DNA of 64,000 nucleotides from Motiliproteus sp036960175. GTDB lineage: Bacteria; Pseudomonadota; Gammaproteobacteria; Pseudomonadales; Balneatricaceae. Below are positions 1-8,116 of the stretch, piece by piece; the stretch's first letter is position 1, and every line of letters begins with the position of its first letter. The stretch is taken from NCBI GenBank assembly GCA_036960175.1, contig JBALWH010000001.1:1-64000 (forward strand), given 5' to 3'. Below the pieces are notes generated by a model. That model had not been told where the DNA came from. It worked only from the letters and a program-made list of their open reading frames with translations, and did not search any database. Position numbers and translations under genes: made by a program.

Positions 1-55
1 GTTCTGCTTCATTCCACTGAATGTCGGCGGTGGATAAGGGCTTGAATTCAGGCAT
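1..55 (-). CDS. mnmC: N-terminus of a leftward gene, probably tRNA modification enzyme MnmC (partial)
   Basis: Reading leftward from an ATG at 53-55 gives 18 residues before the window ends (MPEFKPLSTADIQWNEAE). The pattern of a short leader followed by 'ADIQWNEAE' resembles the start of MnmC, the bifunctional enzyme that finishes 5-methylaminomethyl-2-thiouridine in tRNA anticodons. MnmC proteins open with a similar 'a.i.W.e.g.P.S..fdDvYFs' stretch. Only the first part is visible, so the name is an inference. No strong ribosome-binding site is seen. Confidence 0.4.
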   Translation of the reverse strand, partial: MPEFKPLSTADIQWNEAE

Positions 56-310
56 AAACAGTTCTGCGGTAAGGTTTCAGTAACAGCGATAGATTAACCG
101 CTTAGGTCCGATTATAGCCTGATATAGACCTGTATTGTGGCTGTAGGAAATTGTTAGTTGCAGGGTGTTATTTGATGATTTTGGTGGGGGTTTAGCAGTT
201 TTAAGGGGGTATATGGGGGCTGCGTGGTTTTGAAGAGTGTGCCTTTGACTCAAAAAAATAAGGAATAAAGGCCGCGAACGAATGGTTGAGCCTGGGGTGT
301 TCAAGTCAAA

Positions 311-334
311 CCGGTCTCAACCATCGGAGACCGG
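311..334 (-). terminator. Perfect inverted repeat, possible terminator of the small gene at 367-612
   Basis: CCGGTCTC (311-318) and GAGACCGG (327-334) form a perfect 8-bp stem with an 8-base loop. It lies just past the stop codon of the leftward small gene. On that strand it is followed by TTTGACTTG, a poor U-tract, so termination is plausible but not certain. The rest of 56-366 holds no convincing gene; it should contain the promoter of the leftward gene at 1-55. Confidence 0.4.
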
Positions 335-366
335 GGGGAATGCAGGTCGCTAACGACCCAGGGGTA

Positions 367-612
367 CTAGAATTTCAGAGTCATTTTCTGGAATCCCAAG
401 AAATGAACAGACTCTCTGCCGAGGCTTCCTAAAGCAACTGTTGCCGCTGTCTTAGGCTTGTTGCTGGTAAACAGTGAGCGCAGCATATCAGTGATGCATT
501 CGGAACGCAGTGTATGAGCCTGGGCAATATAGTGGTCCACATCTACTGAGCCGTCGTTGTTTAGTTTTACTTCAAAGTCTGTGTCGTTTGCCAGTTTGCT
601 GTAGTTGTACAT
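367..612 (-). CDS. Small hypothetical protein (81 aa), divergent from a LysR regulator
   Basis: The ATG at 610-612 is preceded by GGTGG at a suitable distance. A GTG nine bases further upstream lies within that ribosome-binding site, so the ATG is preferred. The protein has no signal peptide or membrane segment. Its middle ('DHYIAQAHTLRSECITDML') resembles the Y-x-A-x-A-x-x-L-R-S-E motif of small proteobacterial proteins often found near DUF1127 genes, but I do not recognise a function. It is transcribed away from the LysR gene at 850, and such pairs are often regulator and target. Confidence 0.6.
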   Translation of the reverse strand: MYNYSKLANDTDFEVKLNNDGSVDVDHYIAQAHTLRSECITDMLRSLFTSNKPKTAATVALGSLGRESVHFLGFQKMTLKF

Positions 613-670
613 AGTTACCACCAGGATAATTCATCAAATAGCTTCGATAATATTAATAAAACTAAATCAG

Positions 671-680
671 CCAAATTTGG
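671..680. promoter_or_regulatory. Palindrome CCAAATTTGG between divergent genes, candidate regulator site
   Basis: A perfect 10-bp palindrome lies in the AT-rich gap between the small leftward gene and the LysR gene. LysR-type proteins usually bind dyads in the gap between themselves and a divergent target, so this is a reasonable operator candidate. Nothing else in the sequence confirms it. Confidence 0.3.
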
Positions 681-849
681 TTTTACTTGTCTCTAAGTCT
701 GTGTCCTGGCTTTAGATGCCAAGGGTTTTAGCGGTTTCAGGATCTTTAAGCTCTTTCTTGAAACTATATTATGTTCATCCTATGGATTGCACAAACGACG
801 CTTTTTCAGCAGAATGGTGAGATATATTCATCTATATGGGTTTGCAGTA

Positions 850-1770
850 ATGAGACGTCTTCCTCCCCTTAATGCTCTACGTTCTTTCGAGGCGGCGGCG
901 CGTCATGGCAGCTTTAATAAAGCGGCCGAAGAACTGTATGTAACGCCTTCCGCCATTAGCCATCAGATTAAATCGCTAGAAGAACATCTTGATCTAAAAC
1001 TATTTCAGCGCAACAAGCGTAAGGTTGATTTAACCGGCGCGGGTGAAAAATATTTGCCTTCCATACAGCATGCGCTGGATGAAATTGACGCAGCCACGCG
1101 TCGGCTCATGGCGAATCCTAATTCTGGAGCCATTACTCTTAGTGTTGCTCCGGCCTTTTTGACACGTTGGTTGATGCCGCGGCTTTCACAGTTTCAGGAA
1201 CTGCATCCTGAAGTTGAGCTGCGCCTCAGTGCTTCCATGGAAGCGGTGGACTTTGATCGTACAGATATTGATATGGACGTACGCTTTGGTACTGGCGACT
1301 GGCGCGGTGTCAGCTCTGACTTTCTGCTCGGTATGACGGTGGTGCCGGTTTGCAGCCCGGGAGTGTTAGATGGTAGGCACCCGTTACGCACAATTGACGA
1401 TCTTCGGCACCATACCCTTATTCAGGTCAGTACTCGTTTGGATGAGTGGCGGGTGCTGCTGCGCTCAGCGGGTGTCGACGAAGTTGGGTTCGGTAAGGAA
1501 TTGCGTTTCTCCAGTACGTCACTGGCCACAGCTGCAGCGGTGGAAGGCTTGGGTATTGCGTTGGCTGATCGGCACTTAGTATCGAAGGAGCTTCGTTCTG
1601 GAGCCTTGGTGGTTCCTTTTGATATTTCCTTGGATACACACAGTGCTTTTTACCTGGTTAAACCAGAATCTAGGCCCCTTAATCGTAGTATGACTGCGTT
1701 CAGGGACTGGATGCTGGAGGCAATTAAGGAAAGTGATCAGGAAGACGCTGATTTTTTCAAATTGGGTTGA
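850..1770 (+). CDS. LysR-family transcriptional regulator, GcvA-like
   Basis: A 306-residue regulator. The winged helix-turn-helix is at about residues 5-65 (LPPLNALRSFEAAARHGSF, then a recognition helix with TPSAISHQIKSLE). The LysR substrate-binding domain fills the rest. The opening RRLPPLNALRSFEAAARHGS is typical of GcvA, activator of the glycine cleavage operon, and its paralogues, which start at this Met. An in-frame ATG at 787 would add 21 residues with no counterpart in the family, so ATG 850 is preferred although its ribosome-binding site is weak. The ligand and targets are unknown. The nearest candidate target is the small divergent gene. Confidence 0.88.
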   Translation: MRRLPPLNALRSFEAAARHGSFNKAAEELYVTPSAISHQIKSLEEHLDLKLFQRNKRKVDLTGAGEKYLPSIQHALDEIDAATRRLMANPNSGAITLSVAPAFLTRWLMPRLSQFQELHPEVELRLSASMEAVDFDRTDIDMDVRFGTGDWRGVSSDFLLGMTVVPVCSPGVLDGRHPLRTIDDLRHHTLIQVSTRLDEWRVLLRSAGVDEVGFGKELRFSSTSLATAAAVEGLGIALADRHLVSKELRSGALVVPFDISLDTHSAFYLVKPESRPLNRSMTAFRDWMLEAIKESDQEDADFFKLG

Positions 1771-1894
1771 TGGAATCTAATTAATCGATGCCGAAGAAGT
1801 ATTTTCTCAGTCTTAAAAAATTTCGTCTGAGCCCGTAACCTAATCGGTTATTGGCTGAACTTCTGCAAAGGTGCCGCAACCCTCAGGTCGATGA

Positions 1895-1900
1895 TATACT
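1895..1900 (+). promoter_or_regulatory. Candidate -10 box (TATACT) ahead of the trpGDC leader
   Basis: TATACT followed by a GC-rich discriminator (GCGCGG) is a good sigma-70 -10 candidate about 36 bases before the small leader ORF. No convincing -35 is seen at the right distance. A 6-bp inverted repeat (CTCAGG at 1882-1887 and CCTGAG at 1928-1933) spans it and could pair across the leader's ribosome-binding site. Confidence 0.35.
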
Positions 1901-1935
1901 GCGCGGCTGTAAATACAGTTCCAGGAGCCTGAGTA

Positions 1936-2004
1936 ATGAAACCAAGGATTTATAACGCCTGTCATCCAAGCCCTATAGTCCTTGCTGTTCGATGCTGGTG
2001 CTAG
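1936..2004 (+). CDS. Candidate 22-aa leader peptide upstream of trpG
   Basis: A short ORF starts at ATG 1936, eight bases after a strong AGGAG, and ends at TAG 2004, 56 bases before trpG. It begins MKPRIYNACH and ends AVRCWC, so a Trp codon sits two codons before the stop and three of the 22 residues are Cys. Position and ribosome-binding site fit a translated leader that controls the trp genes. Against this, it has one Trp codon rather than a tandem pair, and I see no terminator hairpin with a U-tract before trpG. Confidence 0.45.
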   Translation: MKPRIYNACHPSPIVLAVRCWC

Positions 2005-2060
2005 TCTTTCACGCATTCTTGTTCTTTACCTAATTTTCAACGCTCTGAGGTAGATATTCC

Positions 2061-2639
2061 ATGCTGTTGATGATCGACAATTACGACTCTTTTACTTACA
2101 ACGTCGTACAGTATTTTGGTGAGTTGGGCGCTGACGTTCAGGTGTTTCGCAATGACGAAATCACCCTCGATAAAATCGAATCCTTAAACCCAGAGCATCT
2201 GGTCATTTCTCCTGGTCCTTGCACGCCAAACGAGGCGGGAATCTCTGTTGCCGCTATAGAGCATTTCGCCGGTAAGCTACCGATCCTGGGGATCTGTTTG
2301 GGTCACCAAAGTATCGCTCAGGCTTTCGGCGGCAAGATCGTTCGAGCTGGTGCCGTGATGCATGGAAAAATTTCCAAGGTGTATCACAATAATACTAGTG
2401 TCTTTAAAGGCTTGAGTAATCCCTTTGATGCAACGCGCTACCACTCGCTGGTGATCGAAAAGGAATCGTTGCCCGACTGCCTTGAGGTCACTGCCTGGAC
2501 TCAGTACGAGGATGGCGGTATTGAAGAAATTATGGGCGTGCGCCACAAGACCTTGGCTATTGAAGGAGTGCAGTTTCATCCCGAATCCATTTTGACCGAG
2601 CATGGACATGACATGCTCAGAAACTTTCTTGAACGTTAA
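2061..2639 (+). CDS. trpG: Anthranilate synthase component II (glutamine amidotransferase)
   Basis: A class I glutamine amidotransferase of 192 aa, the usual TrpG/PabA length. It supplies ammonia from glutamine to TrpE for the first step of tryptophan synthesis. The oxyanion motif ISPGPCTPNEAG, the nucleophile elbow GICLGHQS (Cys about 79) and the C-terminal HPES (His and Glu of the triad) are intact. The ribosome-binding site is GAGGT. It heads trpGDC. TrpE is not in the window. The same protein may also serve p-aminobenzoate synthesis, as TrpG does in several bacteria. Confidence 0.96.
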   Translation: MLLMIDNYDSFTYNVVQYFGELGADVQVFRNDEITLDKIESLNPEHLVISPGPCTPNEAGISVAAIEHFAGKLPILGICLGHQSIAQAFGGKIVRAGAVMHGKISKVYHNNTSVFKGLSNPFDATRYHSLVIEKESLPDCLEVTAWTQYEDGGIEEIMGVRHKTLAIEGVQFHPESILTEHGHDMLRNFLER

Positions 2640-2671
2640 TCCATAAAATAACAGTACGCGGAGAAGTCACC

Positions 2672-3697
2672 ATGGATATGCAAACCGCCATTCAAGGGCT
2701 TATCGACGGTCAGAGCCTCAGTAGTGATGAGATGCAAGTCGTGATGAGGCTGATCATGACCGGTGCAGCAACCCCGGCGCAGATCGGTGGTTTTCTGGTT
2801 GCCTTACGTCTTAAGGGCGAGACCGTTGAGGAAATCGCTGGCGCCGCAGAGGCGATGCGGGAATTGGCCACAGGGGTGGAAATTTCCGGTGAACATGTCG
2901 TCGACACCTGTGGTACCGGCGGTGATGGTGCCGGTATATTCAACGTGTCTACAGCGTCGGCCTTTGTCGTAGCCGCCGCCGGTGGCATTGTTGCCAAGCA
3001 TGGAAATCGCTCTATTTCCAGCACTACTGGCAGTGCTGATGTGCTGGAATCCGCTGGCGTTAATCTAGCATTATCGCCAGAGCAGGTAGCTAAATGTGTG
3101 GAAGAGATAGGAGTGGGGTTTATGTTTGCCCCGGCCCATCACAGTGCCATGAAATATGCCATTGGCCCTAGACGGGAAATGGCGGTACGAACGGTATTTA
3201 ACCTGCTCGGTCCTCTGACTAATCCGGCCGGTGCACCTAATCAAGTATTAGGGGTGTTTAGTCTGCAATGGGTGCGGCCTTTGGCTGAAGTTTTGAAGCG
3301 CCTGGGAAGCAATCATGTGATGGTGGTTCATGCCGAGGACGGTCTGGATGAGATCAGCGTTTCAGGCAATACCCATGTGGCAGAGCTGGTGGATGGTGAG
3401 ATCCGCGAATACCAGATCAACCCCACCCAGTTCGGACTTAAAGTTTCATCGCTGGAAGGATTGGAGGTTGCGGATGCCCATGCCAGTCTGGCGCTGATTC
3501 GCAGCGCCTTGGGCGGTCAACCAAGTCCTGCGTCCGATATCATTAAGCTCAATGCCGGAGCTGCCATCTATGTGTCTGGACTGGTTAATAGCCTGGAGGC
3601 CGGCGTCGAACGTGCCGCCGATCTGTTGGCCTGTGGCGCCCCGTTGGCAAAGCTGGATGACCTTGTAACCTACTCTCAGTCGCTGGCTGAGTCATAA
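2672..3697 (+). CDS. trpD: Anthranilate phosphoribosyltransferase
   Basis: A 341-aa protein that joins anthranilate to PRPP, the second step of tryptophan synthesis. It shows the PRPP and anthranilate motifs CGTGGDG (about residues 80-86), NVSTASAFV, KHGNRSISSTTGSAD and GPLTNPAG in the expected order. A helical N-terminal domain leads into a glycosyltransferase family 3 catalytic domain. GGAG precedes the ATG. It lies 32 bases after trpG and 11 before trpC, so one transcript is likely. Confidence 0.97.
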   Translation: MDMQTAIQGLIDGQSLSSDEMQVVMRLIMTGAATPAQIGGFLVALRLKGETVEEIAGAAEAMRELATGVEISGEHVVDTCGTGGDGAGIFNVSTASAFVVAAAGGIVAKHGNRSISSTTGSADVLESAGVNLALSPEQVAKCVEEIGVGFMFAPAHHSAMKYAIGPRREMAVRTVFNLLGPLTNPAGAPNQVLGVFSLQWVRPLAEVLKRLGSNHVMVVHAEDGLDEISVSGNTHVAELVDGEIREYQINPTQFGLKVSSLEGLEVADAHASLALIRSALGGQPSPASDIIKLNAGAAIYVSGLVNSLEAGVERAADLLACGAPLAKLDDLVTYSQSLAES

Positions 3698-3708
3698 GTA
3701 AACGAATC

Positions 3709-4515
3709 ATGAATACACCAACTATTCTTTTGAAAATCCTCCAGCGTAAGCGTGAGGAAATCGCCGCCAATCAGGCCGTTGTGTCTATCGCCGATTTGCA
3801 GCAGCAGATCGAACTCAATCGGGACAATCAGTGGGCGCCCCGTGGCTTTATTGCCTCGATGGAGAACGCTCTGCAGCAGGGCCGATCAGCGGTTATTGCC
3901 GAAGCCAAGAAAGCGTCTCCCAGCAAGGGGGTGATTCGTGAGGATTTCAATCCGGCGGAGATCGCAGCGAGTTACCAGCGTGGCGGCGCCTGTTGTTTGT
4001 CGGTGCTGACGGATGTGGATTTCTTCCAGGGCTGTACCGAGTATCTGCGTCAGGCTCGTTCTGCCTGTGATCTTCCGGTGATCCGCAAAGATTTTATTAT
4101 CGATGCCTATCAGGTCTATGAAGCCAGGGCGATGGGGGCGGACTGTATCTTGTTAATTGCTGCCGCTCTGGATGATAAAATCATGTCGGAGCTTAACGAC
4201 CTGGCCGTTTCCTTGGGTATGGACGTGCTGATAGAAGTTCATAACGAAGAAGAGTTGCAACGTACTTTGCAGTTAGATACTCGTCTTATCGGTATCAATA
4301 ATCGCGATCTTCATAGTTTTGAGGTCAGTCTGAATAACACCTTCAAACTGCTCGAGCAGATACCGGAAGATCGTATTGTGGTGACTGAAAGCGGCATTGT
4401 TTCTAGTCAGGATGTGGAATCCATGCGGGCCCATCAGGTGAATGCTTTCCTGGTTGGGGAAGCTTTTATGCGTGCCGATGATCCCGGTCAGCAGTTACAC
4501 AAACTTTTCAGTTAA
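3709..4515 (+). CDS. trpC: Indole-3-glycerol-phosphate synthase
   Basis: A monofunctional TrpC of 268 aa with no TrpF domain fused. It is a (beta/alpha)8 barrel that cyclises the CdRP intermediate to indole-3-glycerol phosphate. Visible hallmarks are the N-terminal ILLKILQRKREEI helix, VIAEAKKASPSKG (catalytic Lys), VIRKDFIID, LIGINNRDL and VVTESGI, and VNAFLVGEAFMRADDPG near the end. Third gene of trpGDC. The ribosome-binding site is weak, so translational coupling to trpD is likely. Confidence 0.97.
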   Translation: MNTPTILLKILQRKREEIAANQAVVSIADLQQQIELNRDNQWAPRGFIASMENALQQGRSAVIAEAKKASPSKGVIREDFNPAEIAASYQRGGACCLSVLTDVDFFQGCTEYLRQARSACDLPVIRKDFIIDAYQVYEARAMGADCILLIAAALDDKIMSELNDLAVSLGMDVLIEVHNEEELQRTLQLDTRLIGINNRDLHSFEVSLNNTFKLLEQIPEDRIVVTESGIVSSQDVESMRAHQVNAFLVGEAFMRADDPGQQLHKLFS

Positions 4516-4532
4516 TTGGATGTAGGTTAGTT

Positions 4533-4940
4533 ATGCAGGCAAAAATTGCGTGGGATGGTGACGTCCGTTTTAAGGCGACTACAGGTTCCGGCTTTGAAGT
4601 CATGGTTGATGGTGATCAGAAAGCGGGTGCCCGACCAATGGAATTGCTGTTGGTAGGGCTGGGTGGTTGTACCAGTTATGACGTGCTTAATATCCTAAAA
4701 AAATCCCGTCAGGATGTTGTGGGCTGTGTGGCCGAAATCGATGCCGAGCGTGCTGATGAAGTGCCAGCGGTATTTACCAAAATCCACGTTAAGTTCGTGG
4801 TAACCGGGCGCAAGTTGAAGGATGCGCAGGTGAGTAAGGCGGTGCGTTTATCGGCTGAGAAATTCTGCTCCGCATCTTTGATGTTAGAACGAGGTGGCGT
4901 CGAGATCAGCCATAGCTACGAAATCATCGAATCAGAATAG
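4533..4940 (+). CDS. OsmC/YhfA-family thiol redox protein
   Basis: A 135-aa protein of the OsmC superfamily, close to YhfA. Visible are GGCTSYDVLNILKKSRQDV, which holds the first reactive Cys, and FCSASLMLERGG, which holds the second. OsmC members are Cys-based peroxidases, but the YhfA branch has no firm physiological substrate. It lies 17 bases after trpC. In Pseudomonas an OsmC-type gene also lies close downstream of trpGDC, there separated by vfr. No vfr homologue is present here. It converges on the next, leftward gene with a 6-base gap and no clear terminator. Confidence 0.9.
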   Translation: MQAKIAWDGDVRFKATTGSGFEVMVDGDQKAGARPMELLLVGLGGCTSYDVLNILKKSRQDVVGCVAEIDAERADEVPAVFTKIHVKFVVTGRKLKDAQVSKAVRLSAEKFCSASLMLERGGVEISHSYEIIESE

Positions 4941-4946
4941 TCCTTT

Positions 4947-5540
4947 TTATCCTTTCACATGTTGGAATTTACCTACCAGGTGACCGCTCAGTAATGATGT
5001 CGGTCTCCGGTGCTGGTTAAATTTCTTCATCTGCTGTAATAGCCGCTGTTGGCCGTCAGCCCGTTGTCGATCCTGATCTTTGCTCTGTTTTAATGCTGTC
5101 AATTGCTGTAGCAACTGCTCCGGGAAATCCAGGTATTGGGCACCCAGATGCACCAGTTGCAAATACCAATCAAAGGGCTCCAAGGCGGCGTTAATATTGT
5201 CCACATGGGCCAGGTAGGTGTAGATAGCAAGTTCCTGTTCGGCAATGCTGACCACCCCGGTATGCGCCTGATAACCCCCTTCTATTTCATCCAGTATCGG
5301 ACGGTCTGTCGCAGGGATACGGTAGAGTGCCCCGAAGCTGAGGCTGTTTTTTGTCGATATCAGATCGCATTTAGCGGATCCATCCTGTCCCTGTTTGTGG
5401 AAACACAGCTGATATTCTGCCAGCACAACGGTTCCGTGCAAGCGGCTGCCGGGGATGCGTTGTGACAAGCGCAAAGGATGCAGGTTCGAGCCGTAGGCCA
5501 GATAGTAAAGCCAGTCTTGTGCTTCGGGACTACTGCTCAC
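4947..5540 (-). CDS. Gamma-glutamylcyclotransferase-like (AIG2/GGCT fold) protein
   Basis: A 197-aa protein beginning with LYYLAYGSNL, the substrate-loop signature of the GGCT/AIG2 fold. The catalytic acid is expected in ILDEIEGGY. Members release 5-oxoproline from gamma-glutamyl dipeptides or amines, but the substrate here is unknown. The start is a GTG directly after the TAA of the upstream membrane-protein gene, which implies coupling. The C-terminal 60 residues are rich in Gln, Arg and Lys and lie outside the fold. It is the last gene of a leftward series that may begin with the ast genes. Confidence 0.8.
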   Translation of the reverse strand: MSSSPEAQDWLYYLAYGSNLHPLRLSQRIPGSRLHGTVVLAEYQLCFHKQGQDGSAKCDLISTKNSLSFGALYRIPATDRPILDEIEGGYQAHTGVVSIAEQELAIYTYLAHVDNINAALEPFDWYLQLVHLGAQYLDFPEQLLQQLTALKQSKDQDRQRADGQQRLLQQMKKFNQHRRPTSLLSGHLVGKFQHVKG

Positions 5541-5996
5541 TTAGCTGAGGGATTCGCTAAGCAGGTGGCGGGTGTGGTAACCGCGAAAGTAGCCTCTCAT
5601 CCCCCAACTGCAGATCCCGGCCAGGACAAACAAAATGGCGGCAATGAGTATCAGCATCGACGCTTCATGTGCCTGCTGATACCGATAACAACTGCACCCT
5701 GCTAACAGGTAAATAAAAGGCAGATATTCGTAGAGCCAGGCGGGAATACGGTAGGGGGTCTTGTAGCGGTCGACCGCCTGATCCAAGGTCTTGTTATGGT
5801 TGAGGTATTCAACCACAGGGTAATGCCTGCTCGTCCTGCTGCGGAATAGGGAGCGTTTAATCCATATGCTGGATCCGGCGATAAACAGCAGCAATCCTCC
5901 TGAGCTGATCAACATCGAGGATGGGGTGAACAGGAAAAATCCGCCCGTTATCAGGTAGGTATAGGGTGCAGTTTCGTAGATGAATTTTATCATCAT
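5541..5996 (-). CDS. Small membrane protein with duplicated YE-x-x-P motif (copy B)
   Basis: A 151-aa protein with four predicted membrane segments in two pairs. Each pair begins with the same motif: FIYETAPYTYLITGG near the N-terminus and WLYEYLPFIYLLAGC in the middle. A cytoplasmic loop rich in Arg, Lys and His lies between. The neighbour at 6094-6540 has the same plan, so the two are paralogues. ATG 5996 is chosen because GGAGG lies eight bases upstream; the GTG at 6005 lies within that site. Function not recognised. Confidence 0.72.
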   Translation of the reverse strand: MMIKFIYETAPYTYLITGGFFLFTPSSMLISSGGLLLFIAGSSIWIKRSLFRSRTSRHYPVVEYLNHNKTLDQAVDRYKTPYRIPAWLYEYLPFIYLLAGCSCYRYQQAHEASMLILIAAILFVLAGICSWGMRGYFRGYHTRHLLSESLS

Positions 5997-6093
5997 AGCG
6001 ACCACCTCCGACGATCAAAATTAATCGAGTAGGAGTTTAAGTTAAGCAGTGATGATGGCTATCTGCCAGTCTGAAAGTGACGCGAGTTGGAGC

Positions 6094-6540
6094 TTATGCC
6101 TGTACATGTACCGGTTTTGCTGACAAGCGGCTTACGCCACGAAGTAGCAGTACCATAAATCCAGCGGCACAGAACATAAAGGATGAAATTATCGCCAGGT
6201 CGAGAGCGTAAACCAGTTCTAAATGGGTTAGCTGGGTGATATTGCTAAGGGCATAACCGATGGCGATATAGATAAAGGGCATTGCTTCGTAAAGGTGACG
6301 TGGTAACACCCATTTACTATGGCTGGAGTCGAAAGATTGCTTGCGACTGCGGCCCACTAGCTTGGCGTTAATACGATCGGGACGGCGGTTGCTGGTTCTT
6401 AATATCCACTGCTGAGCGCTGGCAATATACAGCAAAATTCCGGCGGCAATCTCCATGCCGGAATCACCGAAAAGCCATAGACCGCTACCGACAAAAAAGT
6501 AACAAAAGGGCAGGGCTTCGTAAATCGGCTTGGGGAACAT
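6094..6540 (-). CDS. Small membrane protein with duplicated YE-x-x-P motif (copy A)
   Basis: A 148-aa protein with four predicted membrane segments. PIYEALPFCYFFVGSGL and HLYEAMPFIYIAIGYAL each open a hairpin of two segments, and a basic loop (TSNRRPDRINAKLVGRSRK) joins them. It is a paralogue of the next gene downstream (5541-5996). GGGAG precedes the ATG. It follows astB in the same direction across a 203-base gap holding a 16-bp palindrome, so it may have its own promoter. No known family is recognised. Confidence 0.72.
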   Translation of the reverse strand: MFPKPIYEALPFCYFFVGSGLWLFGDSGMEIAAGILLYIASAQQWILRTSNRRPDRINAKLVGRSRKQSFDSSHSKWVLPRHLYEAMPFIYIAIGYALSNITQLTHLELVYALDLAIISSFMFCAAGFMVLLLRGVSRLSAKPVHVQA

Positions 6541-6692
6541 GGTGTTGGACTCCCAGTCTATCAGTTCGCAATATCTAACAGCTTCGGCTTTGTACGTCTG
6601 CTCTAGTTAGGCTGTCGACCAATTATCAGACACTTTAAGCAATTTGATAGTTTCATATTTTTTACATAGCTGTTCTCACAGTTTACCTCCAC

Positions 6693-6708
6693 AAGCATAT
6701 ATATGCTT
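6693..6708. repeat. Perfect 16-bp palindrome AAGCATATATATGCTT
   Basis: AAGCATAT/ATATGCTT is perfectly self-complementary and lies between astB and the leftward membrane-protein gene. It has no U-tract on the downstream side, so it is more likely a protein-binding site or a weak cruciform than an intrinsic terminator. Confidence 0.5.
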
Positions 6709-6743
6709 CTTTTCAAGGGTGCCCTAAGAGGAAAAAAATTCAA

Positions 6744-8087
6744 CTACATCAGCGTTTTCTGAAATTTGTAGATGGCTCCCAGGTTAAGTAACTGTGTTAA
6801 TTCATCCAGAGCCACTCTTGATTCGAACAATAGTTGTGGGTCGGCCAGATCGGCGTCCGACAGTCGGTCGCGGTAATGACGATCGATCCAATTGTTGAGT
6901 TGGGCATATAGAGTATTATTCAGGATAATACCGCTATTAACCGCTGCCAGCTGCGGCTTGCTCAGCACGACCCGCAAGCGCAGGCAGGCAGGACCCCCTC
7001 CGTTGCGCATACTCTGCTTGAGGTCCAGAGCCTGATATGTGTCGATCGGATTATCCCCATCAATTAGCTGATCGAGAATGTTTTTTACCTCACTGTCGTG
7101 TTGGCATTCTTGCGGCACAATCAGGCACATCCTGTGTTCATCTAGACTGATCAATTGGCTATTAAACAGGTAGCTACTGACGGCTTTTTCGATACTTAAC
7201 TGCTGGTCTTTTACTTCAATGATCTGCAGCTCGGCCGTCATTTTTTCAGACAATGTTTGGTAAAGCTGGGGCTGGTCCACGAATGCACGTTGGTGGCAAA
7301 ACAGCAGATTGCGATTACAGACCGCGATGACATCGTTGTGGAATACGCCCTGATCGATAGCGGCCGGGTTTTGTTGTGCAAATACCACTTTGCTGGGGTC
7401 AAGGCGATGACGACGGGCAATGGCGCAACTGGCCTGATAGCTTTGCCGGGCAGGAAATAACTGGGGTGAAGAAACTCCCGAGTTGAAATCATCGCTGCCA
7501 TAGGCAAACAGCTGAACACCGGGATCCCCGTAGTCATTGCATAAGCGATTATGATTGGCGGCACCCTCATCACTCAGTTGCGTCGCTGCTGGCAACGGCG
7601 GGTGATGAACAAAATGACGGGGGTCAGCAAAGCAGGCCCGCAGAATGCGTTCTGTGGTTGCTGTCTCTATGGCTCGATGGATATTGCTGAGCAGATTCGC
7701 GGTGCTGAAATGAACCCGCTGGTCTTCGCTGTCGGGGCTGGGTGACACGGTAGCGGCATTGGCTGCCCACATGCTGGATGCCGAGCTACAGGCCGCCAGC
7801 AGCCCCGGTGCTTGATTCGCCGCTCGAGCCAGAATCTGACCCTCACTACCGCTGAACCCCAGCGTTTTCAATGTGTAGATATCGGGGCGTTCCTGCGGGG
7901 GGAATACCCCCTGTACTAACCCCATATCCATCAGTAATTTCATCTTTGACAGACCTTGCTTGGCCGCTTGCTTGGGATTGGAGGGGTAATTGCGGTTGAC
8001 GTCCGAGGCAATATTGCCAAAGGATAGCCCACTGTAGTTGTGGGTAGGTCCCACCAGTCCGTCAAAGTTGGCTTCAATGGCCTTCAT
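6744..8087 (-). CDS. astB: N-succinylarginine dihydrolase
   Basis: A 447-aa enzyme that converts N2-succinylarginine to N2-succinylornithine, CO2 and two ammonia, the second step of the arginine succinyltransferase pathway. Its N-terminus (EANFDGLVGPTHNYSGLSFG) and the motifs QNPAAIDQGVFHNDV and MRNGGGPACLRLRVVL, which carry the catalytic His and Cys of the amidinotransferase fold, are unmistakable. AGAGG precedes the ATG. It lies 29 bases after astD in the same direction. Confidence 0.97.
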   Translation of the reverse strand: MKAIEANFDGLVGPTHNYSGLSFGNIASDVNRNYPSNPKQAAKQGLSKMKLLMDMGLVQGVFPPQERPDIYTLKTLGFSGSEGQILARAANQAPGLLAACSSASSMWAANAATVSPSPDSEDQRVHFSTANLLSNIHRAIETATTERILRACFADPRHFVHHPPLPAATQLSDEGAANHNRLCNDYGDPGVQLFAYGSDDFNSGVSSPQLFPARQSYQASCAIARRHRLDPSKVVFAQQNPAAIDQGVFHNDVIAVCNRNLLFCHQRAFVDQPQLYQTLSEKMTAELQIIEVKDQQLSIEKAVSSYLFNSQLISLDEHRMCLIVPQECQHDSEVKNILDQLIDGDNPIDTYQALDLKQSMRNGGGPACLRLRVVLSKPQLAAVNSGIILNNTLYAQLNNWIDRHYRDRLSDADLADPQLLFESRVALDELTQLLNLGAIYKFQKTLM

Positions 8088-8116
8088 TCTCAGCCTCTTC
8101 TAGTGGGGTGTCACCA

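Noticed and set aside
77..304. 75-codon leftward ORF between the first two leftward genes
   Set aside because: No ribosome-binding site, odd composition and no family resemblance; it covers the likely promoter of the gene at 1-55.
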